Shown piece by piece: positions 1 to 6,243 of a DNA stretch of 11,592 bases. Under the pieces are notes generated by a model, which was given only the letters and a program-made list of their open reading frames with translations, did no database searches and was not told the DNA's origin. The number at the start of each line of letters is the position of its first letter. The first letter of the stretch is position 1. Location of the stretch: NCBI GenBank assembly GCA_903868035.1, contig CAIPTQ010000245.1:1-11592 (forward strand), in the 5' to 3' direction. The DNA comes from an uncultured Phycisphaerales bacterium (lineage in GTDB: Bacteria; Planctomycetota; Phycisphaerae; WQYP01). The position numbers were made by a program, and so were the translations under genes.

Positions 1-1436
1 AGTGCCGGGGCGCGCTGCGTGCCGTACATCCGGACATATCGCGCCGCGGTCGTCTTGAACGTTTCGTCGGTCACGGAATAGGGGGAGCCCAGCGTCGTGC
101 CAAAGACGTCCGTCCAAGCCGTGTTGTCGAGGGACGTTTGGATTTTGAATTCCTTGGCGGCGCCGTTGTTCCACTTGAGGATGACGCGGTTGATGTCGGT
201 GGGGGCGCCCAGGTCCACGGTGATCCACTGCGGATCGGCGGGGGCGCTGTCCCAGTGGATGTTGACGTAATCCTGATAAGTCTTGGGGGCGGTCACGTTT
301 TTCGCGAGATTCGTGCCGGTTTCGGAGGAGGCGGTGGCGGCTTTGCCGGCGGCGAGGTTGCGGGCCGGGTCGAATTTGCGCCAGGTGCCGGCGGCGGCAT
401 TGAGCTCCCAGTCCTGATAGTAATTGGCCGTGGGGTCGGCACCGGTGAATTCCAGGGGGAGGAAGATGTAGTCGCCGTTGCGTCCGCGCGCCGCGTCCTT
501 GGTCCAGCGGTCGCCGACAAACATGTAGACGGTTCCCTGTGTGCCCTTGAAGGGATAGATGAAATCGACCTGCGAGTCCCAGGAATTGGTCGAGCCCGGC
601 GTGGGCATGGGCTTGGCGGGGGACCAGGGTCCGGCGAGGTCTTTGGCGGTGTAGTAGCTGGTGCCGGAGGATTGGATGCCGGCGGTGCGCGACGTGCCGT
701 AGTAGTAGAGGCCGTCGCGCTTGAAGATATGATTCGCCTCGCGGCTGCGGATGTCCCACAGGTAGGTGCGTTTTTCCAGCGCCGTGTAATCGTCGGACAT
801 CTGGTAGATGCCATGCTGGGCGTTGGTGCCCACGGCCCAGGAAACGTAGGCAATGTAAGCCTTGCCATCGTCATCCTTGAAGGCCGACATGTCGCCCATG
901 CGGGCGTTGTCCACCAGGTAAAACGGGCCCGCGGCCTTGAGTTCGGCTGCCGACATCGCCACCATGCGGGCGTCGGCCACCGGCGCCTGTTTGAAGGCAA
1001 ACGGCCCTTCCGGCTTGTCGGCCGTGGCGATTCCCAGGAAGGCGCCATTGGTGTCGTATTTGAGGAACATGACATATTTTTTGGTCTTCTCGTTGTAGAG
1101 TACGTCGATGCGGTTGGCGTCGACGATGTGGTTCAGGACGACGCCCTTGTTGGTCCAGTGGATGAGGTCGGTGGAGGTGTAGCACATCTGGTCGCGGAAG
1201 CCGTTGTTGCCGCCGTACCAATAGAAGGTGCCGTTGAAGTTGCACAGGCAGCCGCTGCGGGTCTGGATGCGCGCGCCTTTGTCGTCGGTCCAGTAGAAGT
1301 CGTTGTGGAAGGTGACCCAGGATCCCGCGACCGGGGGGGCGCCGGGGATGGTGGGCGCGGGGGTGATTTGCGCCTGGAGGGCGCTGCCGAGCATGCCGCA
1401 GGCACACAGGTATGCCGCAAGGGTGGATTTAGTCAT
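1..1436 (-). CDS. Secreted GH43 (exo-beta-1,3-galactanase-like) with C-terminal F5/8C-type domain, 3' end outside window
   Basis: 478 codons are visible from ATG at 1436, open to the window edge, so the C-terminus is missing. The start follows GGAG with a 6-nt gap. Residues 1-22 form a signal peptide ending near LQAQ. Residues about 40-340 look like a five-bladed GH43 fold: FYWYGG at 71-76, YTSTDLIHW at 86-94, FKDDDGKAYIAY at 186-197, REANHIFKRDGLYYY at 232-246. E233 sits where the family's acid Glu lies. The usual N-terminal base Asp (ADP-type motif) is absent and the region reads RSGCLC at 60-65. This matches galactanases of subfamily GH43_24, where a Gln is reported to replace the base; Q289, 56 residues after E233, is the candidate. 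From about 357 (RNLAAGKAATASSE) the sequence resembles a discoidin/CBM32-like carbohydrate-binding module. Predicted role: periplasmic or extracellular removal of galactose from beta-1,3-galactan. GH43 membership is firm; the subfamily and substrate are inferred. Confidence 0.82.
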   Translation of the reverse strand, partial: MTKSTLAAYLCACGMLGSALQAQITPAPTIPGAPPVAGSWVTFHNDFYWTDDKGARIQTRSGCLCNFNGTFYWYGGNNGFRDQMCYTSTDLIHWTNKGVVLNHIVDANRIDVLYNEKTKKYVMFLKYDTNGAFLGIATADKPEGPFAFKQAPVADARMVAMSAAELKAAGPFYLVDNARMGDMSAFKDDDGKAYIAYVSWAVGTNAQHGIYQMSDDYTALEKRTYLWDIRSREANHIFKRDGLYYYGTSRTAGIQSSGTSYYTAKDLAGPWSPAKPMPTPGSTNSWDSQVDFIYPFKGTQGTVYMFVGDRWTKDAARGRNGDYIFLPLEFTGADPTANYYQDWELNAAAGTWRKFDPARNLAAGKAATASSETGTNLAKNVTAPKTYQDYVNIHWDSAPADPQWITVDLGAPTDINRVILKWNNGAAKEFKIQTSLDNTAWTDVFGTTLGSPYSVTDETFKTTAARYVRMYGTQRAPA

Positions 1437-1567
1437 GCGATTCTCCGTAAGCCGCCGGGAAATGAACTCCAAGGGCGCAAGCGCCTGCGGGCATGGTACT
1501 GGAAAGCTGGGGCGGAGTCATGGTCGGGGCGTAGTCAAATATGGTCGCGGTGTTGGCACATTTGGCA

Positions 1568-1586
1568 GGACGCCAGGGCGGCGTCC
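1568..1586. repeat. Perfect 7-bp hairpin
   Basis: GGACGCC (1568-1574), loop AGGGC, GGCGTCC (1580-1586). No T-run follows on either strand, so it is not a classical intrinsic terminator. It could be a transcript-end stabilising structure or a protein-binding dyad. Confidence 0.45.
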
Positions 1587-1614
1587 GTGGGGATTCTCGG
1601 TATGGTGGAAGAAC

Positions 1615-1635
1615 AAAAAAACACGCCGAGTGCGT
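1615..1635 (-). terminator. Weak candidate intrinsic terminator after the cytochrome/FeS/NrfD operon
   Basis: On the minus strand, a 4-bp stem (ACGC, loop ACTCG, GCGT; 1635-1623) is followed after one base by seven T (1621-1615). The position, about 130 bases after the NrfD-family stop, suits an operon terminator. The stem is short, so efficiency would be low. Confidence 0.25.
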
Positions 1636-1764
1636 CATCTACTGGGAACAGCCCGACGAAATCCGCGATTTTGCACCCACCCCAGTGCCCACGCAATAGT
1701 GTTATCAGCTTGTCGAGTTCGGCGCACCGCTGCCGCGGCTCCATGACGCAACGAGGACTGGGCA

Positions 1765-3030
1765 TCACTTCGGCATCACCTGCGATTCATGTTCCGCGGG
1801 GGCCGTCACCGGTGCACCGGTGGGGGCGGAGCGGTGTTTGAATTCGCCGAGCATGATGGGGACGGCGACCTTGACCATCAGGGTATAAAGAAGGAAGCCG
1901 ACGGAGAAGATGCCGGCGGCGATTTGCAGCTCACCCAACGAGGGGGTGTATTCGTTGATTTGCCCCAGGGTGTCGGGGGTAAAGCCGGGGATCAACAGGC
2001 CGATCCCCTTCTCGATATAGGTGCCGGCATAAATGAGGACGCAGCCGAGGTTCAAGGTGAGGGGGTATTTGCGGGAGGCGGGGATCAGCAGGAGGAGAAA
2101 CGCCACGAAATCGCAGCCGACGGCCGTCCAGGCGTAGGGCACGAGGCTGTTGTGGCCCTTCAAGCCGACGAAGTAATACTGGGTGTAGACGGCGTGATGG
2201 CCGCCGGCATAGAACTCCTTGAACGCCTCCATGCCGGTCAGGAAGAGGTTCATGGCCATCGAGTAAGCCATGAGCTCGGCGACTTTCCAGATGGCGGCGT
2301 CCTGGATTTTCAACCGGGTGGTGCGCCGGAGAATCTGGAGGAGCACCACGAGGACGGCCGGGCCGGAGCAGAACGCGGAGGCGAGGAAGCGCGGGGCGAG
2401 TACGGCGGCGTTCCAGTAGGGCCGGGCGACCATGCCGGCGTAGATGCAGGCGGTGACGGTGTGGATGCTCACGGCGAAGGGAATCGTGCTGATGACCAGG
2501 GGCCAGAAGAACTTGTAGTTCACATGCAGGCCCATATAGGACTTGCGCAGCAAGTAGCCGACGATCACGAGATTCAGCATCAGATAGAGATTCAGGACCA
2601 CGACGTCCCAGGCGAGAATGGCGCGCGGGAAGTTCAGCAAGCCAAGAAACGGCAGCATATGCCAGGCGCGGTCGGGCCGCCCCATATCGACCGTCACGAA
2701 GAGCAGGCACATGACGACCGCGCTGATGGCCAGCAGCTCGCCGAGAATCACGATTTCCTTGATGGGCCCCCAGTTGTAGACGTACGCCGGGATGACGAGC
2801 ATGATCGCGGCCGCGGCCACGCCGACGAGGAACGTGAAATTGCCGATGTAAAACGCCCAGGAAACCCAGTCGTTCATGTGGGTGACGATCAGGCCGTGAC
2901 TCAACTGCCGGAAGTAGGCGAAGATGCCGTTGGCGATCAGCACCAGCAGCAGCGCGCACCAGGCATAGTAAGTTTTGTTGCCCTTGAGGATCAGGCGGGC
3001 GGCGCCAGTGATTGACGGGAAGATACTCAC
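1765..3030 (-). CDS. nrfD: NrfD/PsrC-family 10-TM membrane subunit (DsrP-like), quinone-side of a redox complex
   Basis: About 421 aa. I prefer GTG at 3030 because GGAG lies 5 nt upstream; the in-frame ATG at 3051 adds seven residues, has no RBS and would overlap the upstream gene. Ten hydrophobic segments are seen (about 23-40, 57-83, 92-114, 137-161, 174-202, 215-234, 250-270, 297-318, 325-348, 367-393), which fits the long NrfD type (DsrP, ActC, QrcD) rather than 8-TM PsrC. Family-like motifs include GRPDRAW (117-123), AWD (140-142) and SIHTVTA (188-194). Such subunits exchange electrons between (mena)quinone and an adjacent periplasmic FeS subunit and bind no heme themselves. It is the last gene of the operon, 10 nt after the ferredoxin gene, so it should anchor that subunit to the membrane. 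The direction of electron flow cannot be told from sequence. The symbol is a family label, not a claim of nitrite reduction. Confidence 0.9.
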   Translation of the reverse strand: MSIFPSITGAARLILKGNKTYYAWCALLLVLIANGIFAYFRQLSHGLIVTHMNDWVSWAFYIGNFTFLVGVAAAAIMLVIPAYVYNWGPIKEIVILGELLAISAVVMCLLFVTVDMGRPDRAWHMLPFLGLLNFPRAILAWDVVVLNLYLMLNLVIVGYLLRKSYMGLHVNYKFFWPLVISTIPFAVSIHTVTACIYAGMVARPYWNAAVLAPRFLASAFCSGPAVLVVLLQILRRTTRLKIQDAAIWKVAELMAYSMAMNLFLTGMEAFKEFYAGGHHAVYTQYYFVGLKGHNSLVPYAWTAVGCDFVAFLLLLIPASRKYPLTLNLGCVLIYAGTYIEKGIGLLIPGFTPDTLGQINEYTPSLGELQIAAGIFSVGFLLYTLMVKVAVPIMLGEFKHRSAPTGAPVTAPAEHESQVMPK

Positions 3031-3040
3031 GCGATCTCCA

Positions 3041-3973
3041 TCAGGTTGCATAGAAGTAGAAGAACTTGGGCGCGGTGCTCAATTCCTCCTTGAATATGAA
3101 AACCCGCTTTTCGCGCAGGATATGACCGATCTCGCTGTTGGGATCGAGCATATTGCCGAATTTGCGGGCTCCCACGGGACAGATCTCGACGCAGGCGGGG
3201 TATCGGCCCTTGCGCACGCGCTGGATGCAGAAGGTGCATTTTTCCACCACGCCGCGGGACCGGGGCCGATTACCCAGGTAATGCATGTGGGGATTGAGCT
3301 GGTCGGCGGGCACGTGCGGATCGGCCCAGTTGAAGCGTCGGGCGCCATAGGGGCAGGCGGCCATGCAGCACCGGCAGCCCACACACCAGTTGTAGTCGAT
3401 GACCACGATCCCGTCGGGCTCCTGCCAGGTGGCTTTGACGGGACAGGCCATGACGCACGGGGGATTGCGGCATTGCTGGCAGGCGACGGGCATGTAGAAC
3501 TTGTCCTCCTCGGGGACTTTTTCCGGGTTGTAGTAGGCGTCCGAATTCATGATGTCGATGCCGTCCTCCTTGTTCATGCTGAGGACTTTGATCCAGTGAA
3601 CCTGGGGGTCGCGGGACTGGTTATTTTCCGCGACGCAAGCATACACGCAACGGCGACACCCAATGCAGCGCGACAGGTCCAGGCCGTAGGCGAAGACGAC
3701 GCCCTCTTTGGCCGGTTCGGCACCAATGGACACGGTTTTGCCGTATTCCTGCGAGTGTTGCTTCTCGAGTCGGGCGATCACGTGCTGGAGTTCTTCCGGC
3801 GTCAGCTCCTTGAAGCGTTTCTGAAAGAAAGCTTCGCGGTCCTCCTGGGAGCAGCCGGTGAGGAAGGCCGAAATCGCGATACCCGCAGCGTACTTGAGCA
3901 TATCACGCCGCGAGAGTTCCGGCACCTGGCAACTGCACGAGGAGGGCGGCTGGGGTTGTAGGACAGGCAGCAT
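3041..3973 (-). CDS. Tat-exported four-cluster [4Fe-4S] ferredoxin subunit (DsrO/NrfC/PsrB-like)
   Basis: 310 aa. ATG at 3973 follows GAGGTG with 5 nt, and that RBS overlaps the TGA of the cytochrome gene, implying coupled translation. Residues 21-41 read as a Tat signal: SRRDMLK (21-27), a hydrophobic stretch, then LTGC (38-41), which is also a good lipobox, so the mature protein may be a lipid-anchored periplasmic subunit starting at C41. Four Cys groups follow: C103/106/109/113, C165/168/173/177, C197/200/203/207 and C246/249/261/265, i.e. 16 Cys for four [4Fe-4S] clusters in the DmsB/PsrB/NrfC pattern. It would wire electrons between the NrfD-type subunit and the multiheme cytochrome. Its length and architecture fit DsrO-like proteins. 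An unusual feature is the 20-residue extension before the twin arginine, which carries CSC (13-15). The ferredoxin family is certain; the exact complex type is not. Confidence 0.93.
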   Translation of the reverse strand: MLPVLQPQPPSSCSCQVPELSRRDMLKYAAGIAISAFLTGCSQEDREAFFQKRFKELTPEELQHVIARLEKQHSQEYGKTVSIGAEPAKEGVVFAYGLDLSRCIGCRRCVYACVAENNQSRDPQVHWIKVLSMNKEDGIDIMNSDAYYNPEKVPEEDKFYMPVACQQCRNPPCVMACPVKATWQEPDGIVVIDYNWCVGCRCCMAACPYGARRFNWADPHVPADQLNPHMHYLGNRPRSRGVVEKCTFCIQRVRKGRYPACVEICPVGARKFGNMLDPNSEIGHILREKRVFIFKEELSTAPKFFYFYAT

Positions 3974-3982
3974 ATGAACACC

Positions 3983-5887
3983 TCACTTGGACTGGCCCGG
4001 GCGCACCGGCGGCGGCAGCGGGACCAGCGGTTTGAACTTCGGCGAATGCGGATCGTGGCAATTCACGCACAGGAGGTATTCTTTCTGTCCGTCCCAGTCT
4101 CCCGTGCGCTTGCCGTGGACCCCGGACTGCCAATCGCGGTACTGCGGGCCGTGGCATTGGCCGCACAGCTTGTACGACTCGGAGAATGGAATAGGCTCGC
4201 CGGAGGCCCGGCGCAGCACATCGCGATTTTGCGCGTTGTGGCAGTCGAGGCACCAGCGGTGCTCCTCGTCGTGCTGGAGTTGGATGTTTTCGTGCGGTTT
4301 GTGCAGATCGCGCCGTTCAGTGTTGACGGCCAGCTTGGGGTCATGGCAACCGGTGCAGGGGAAGACGCCGGGCGTAAAGGGCGGCGGAGCAACGGGGTAG
4401 GTGTCGCGGCCCGCCAGGCCGACGGCGGCACTCGGCAGGGTCTTGGCGACCGCGGCTTGAACGAGGGCCTGGCCGTTGGGGGTGAGCGCGACAAAGGGGA
4501 TGGAGCGCGGACGGACGCCGTGGTCGTAGGTTCTTTCGACATGGCAGTCGGGGGTACATGTGCCGCCGGTGGGGGTTTGGCGGAACTTGATGGCCAGCTC
4601 CCAGCCGCCGGGACCGAAGGGGACGGAGTCGCGGATGTGGAAAGGCTGGGTGGAGGCGTGGACTTCGTGGCAGGCGCGGCAGGTGCGGCCTTTCTCCTGA
4701 TCGACGTGGAGCCAGTGCAGGTTTTTCTGGCCGTTGGTGAAGCCGGTGGGCGCGGTAGGCTCGGGTTTAAGGACCAGATTGGGCGAATGGCAGGTGAAGC
4801 AGAGTTTGTACAGGTCTTCCTTGAAGGGGGCGTAGAACTCCGGCGGATAGGCGGCGATGAGGAGGTTAGTCTGGTTGCCGGCGTGCGGCTGATGGCAGGC
4901 GGTGCAGGCGCCGAGGCGAATGGGGCCGTGCTGTTCGGGATTATTTTTGAGCAGTGCGGCCATATTGGTGAGGGTTTGCCCCGTGGCGGTCTTGAGGGGA
5001 CGGTCGTGGCAATTCAGACACTGCTGGGGCTGGGGCTGTTTCTGCAAATTGGGCAGCTTGGATAAATGCGCGACATGGCAGTTGGAGCAGGTGCCCTCCT
5101 GCGTCATGGCGCCGTGCTTGACGGGACTGGCGGCCATGGAGTCTTTGAGGTTCTTATGGCAGGAGAGGCACAGGTCGGGTGCGGTTTGCTTGAGGCGATA
5201 TTTGATATTGGAGGCATGGGCGTCGTGGCAGGCCAGGCAGTTGTCGCGCGCGGGGGCATGGGTACTGAGGGTTTCGCCGGGCGTGGGAACCAGTTGCTTG
5301 TGGCAACTCGTGCAGAGCGTCCAAGGCGCCTGCTTGAGCAACTTGGGCTGGGCCGCCGAGTGGGACTCATGGCACGTGTTGCAGGCCCCGGTGGCGACGG
5401 GAGTGTGGACATAGGTCTTTTTGGCGTAGTCCTCCTTGTGGCAGACCTGACACAGCCCCTTGGCCGGCTCCGCCACCAGCAGCTTGGCGTAGTCCGAACC
5501 ATGCGGATCGTGGCAGGCCGTGCAACGGCCCTCTTTGATCGGGGTGTGGAGAACAGCCTTGTTCTTCAAGTCATGGCAGGGGATACACCCCTGGTCCGGC
5601 GCGACCAGGCGCTTAAAACGGTGTTGGCCGGCATCCTCGTACTTATGGCAATCCAGGCATTTCTTCTGGGCCACCGGACCGTGCATCACTTTGCGGCCCA
5701 GGAGGGAAGCATGACAGTCGCCGCTGACGCAATCTTCCGTGGGTGCCGTGGGTTTGATGCGCTGGACCTTGGGCGGTGCCGCGGCGGGACCGGTCTGCCC
5801 CAGCGCCATGACACCCAGCAGCGCACAAAGCGCGATGACACAAGGCAATACAAAGTAGTGCTGAAGGAACTGGAACGCCGGGGGCAT
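3983..5887 (-). CDS. Secreted 19-heme-motif multiheme cytochrome c (doubled-CXXCH repeats)
   Basis: 634 aa from ATG at 5887 (GGAG 5 nt upstream); an in-frame GTG at 5911 would add eight residues but has no RBS. Residues 1-31 form a Sec signal peptide or N-terminal anchor. Nineteen CXnCH motifs are present: 17 CXXCH plus CX4CH at 53-59 and CX3CH at 444-449. Canonical sites begin near 77, 101, 122, 146, 169, 192, 217, 240, 267, 290, 328, 363, 403, 511, 546, 575 and 607. Between 122 and 294 the protein repeats as a unit of about 48 residues: a CXXCHxxH site, then a plain CXXCH 23-24 residues later, the doubled-CXXCH pattern. A non-heme stretch of about 60 residues (450-510) separates the repeat region from a C-terminal triheme part (546-613), which ends in a Pro-rich tail. 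It is the first gene of the operon and is followed by the FeS and NrfD genes, so it should be the periplasmic electron acceptor or donor of that complex. The end partner is unknown. Confidence 0.94.
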   Translation of the reverse strand: MPPAFQFLQHYFVLPCVIALCALLGVMALGQTGPAAAPPKVQRIKPTAPTEDCVSGDCHASLLGRKVMHGPVAQKKCLDCHKYEDAGQHRFKRLVAPDQGCIPCHDLKNKAVLHTPIKEGRCTACHDPHGSDYAKLLVAEPAKGLCQVCHKEDYAKKTYVHTPVATGACNTCHESHSAAQPKLLKQAPWTLCTSCHKQLVPTPGETLSTHAPARDNCLACHDAHASNIKYRLKQTAPDLCLSCHKNLKDSMAASPVKHGAMTQEGTCSNCHVAHLSKLPNLQKQPQPQQCLNCHDRPLKTATGQTLTNMAALLKNNPEQHGPIRLGACTACHQPHAGNQTNLLIAAYPPEFYAPFKEDLYKLCFTCHSPNLVLKPEPTAPTGFTNGQKNLHWLHVDQEKGRTCRACHEVHASTQPFHIRDSVPFGPGGWELAIKFRQTPTGGTCTPDCHVERTYDHGVRPRSIPFVALTPNGQALVQAAVAKTLPSAAVGLAGRDTYPVAPPPFTPGVFPCTGCHDPKLAVNTERRDLHKPHENIQLQHDEEHRWCLDCHNAQNRDVLRRASGEPIPFSESYKLCGQCHGPQYRDWQSGVHGKRTGDWDGQKEYLLCVNCHDPHSPKFKPLVPLPPPVRPGQSK

Positions 5888-6243
5888 TTTATCTCCGATA
5901 ATCGGATACACAAATCCACTTATACCAAAGCGAACCGCAAAATCAACCTTATTTCAGACGTTACATACAGCATATTCAAGGACTTATTAGGCGCTTATAT
6001 CGTGGGAATTGAGCGTCGCGACAGGAGCCGCGGTTAACGCGGCGATGATTGATCGTTACATCCCCATAAACTGATAGACCCGCTATTGAGAATCAAGCGT
6101 AAACCAGAATAATTTGCAGAGTGGCACAGTGGCCAGTGAATACTCCTCCGGCATGGGCGGATGTAGGCGGTCCTTGGGGCGGGTTGTCGCGTTGGTCGGT
6201 GCAGACGGTATGCGGTGCATGGCCGTTTTTGTCCTGTATATAA
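5888..6243. other. Intergenic region upstream of the cytochrome operon
   Basis: 356 bases without a supportable gene. It holds the candidate promoter above and a perfect dyad GCCGCG-GTTAA-CGCGGC (6027-6043). That dyad lies about 80 nt upstream of the putative -35 and has no T-run on either side. I see no terminator directly after the fucosidase gene and nothing identifiable between 6044 and 6243. Confidence 0.5.
5919..5946 (-). promoter_or_regulatory. Candidate sigma-70-like promoter of the cytochrome operon
   Basis: On the minus strand TTGATT (5946-5941) and TATAAG (5924-5919) are separated by 16 nt and lie about 32 nt upstream of the ATG at 5887. The match is moderate (TTGATT vs TTGACA, TATAAG vs TATAAT). 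The surrounding 5911-6000 is noticeably AT-richer than the coding DNA. Confidence 0.4.

Larger units (their letters stand above)
1437..1764. other. Spacer between NrfD-family gene and GH43 gene
   Basis: 328 bases with no convincing gene. A 76-codon minus-strand frame (ATG at 1765, sharing a base with the TGA of the upstream gene, ending 1535) exists, but it has mixed third-position GC in its distal half, no recognisable domain and no RBS that I can separate from the upstream coding sequence. The spacer also contains a perfect hairpin (1568-1586), a T7 run on the minus strand (1615-1621) and, next to 1436, the RBS of the GH43 gene. The GH43 gene is therefore likely to be transcribed separately from the cytochrome operon, though I see no clear sigma-70-type promoter. 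Confidence 0.5.

Noticed and set aside
138..1841. 567-codon plus-strand open frame, Gly/Val-rich
   Set aside because: It is antisense to the GH43 gene, which has a signal peptide, an RBS and family motifs. The low-complexity composition is what reverse-strand reading of GC-rich codons produces.
1789..5065. Long plus-strand frames at 1789-3015, 2975-3961 and 3974-5065
   Set aside because: All mirror the NrfD-family, ferredoxin and cytochrome genes. They are dominated by Gly, Val, Asp and His, with no RBS or recognisable domain.
4063..5502. Repeated CXXCH coding units read as a possible CRISPR or DNA tandem array
   Set aside because: The periodicity is at protein level (heme motifs); the nucleotide units are too divergent and lie within one intact gene.
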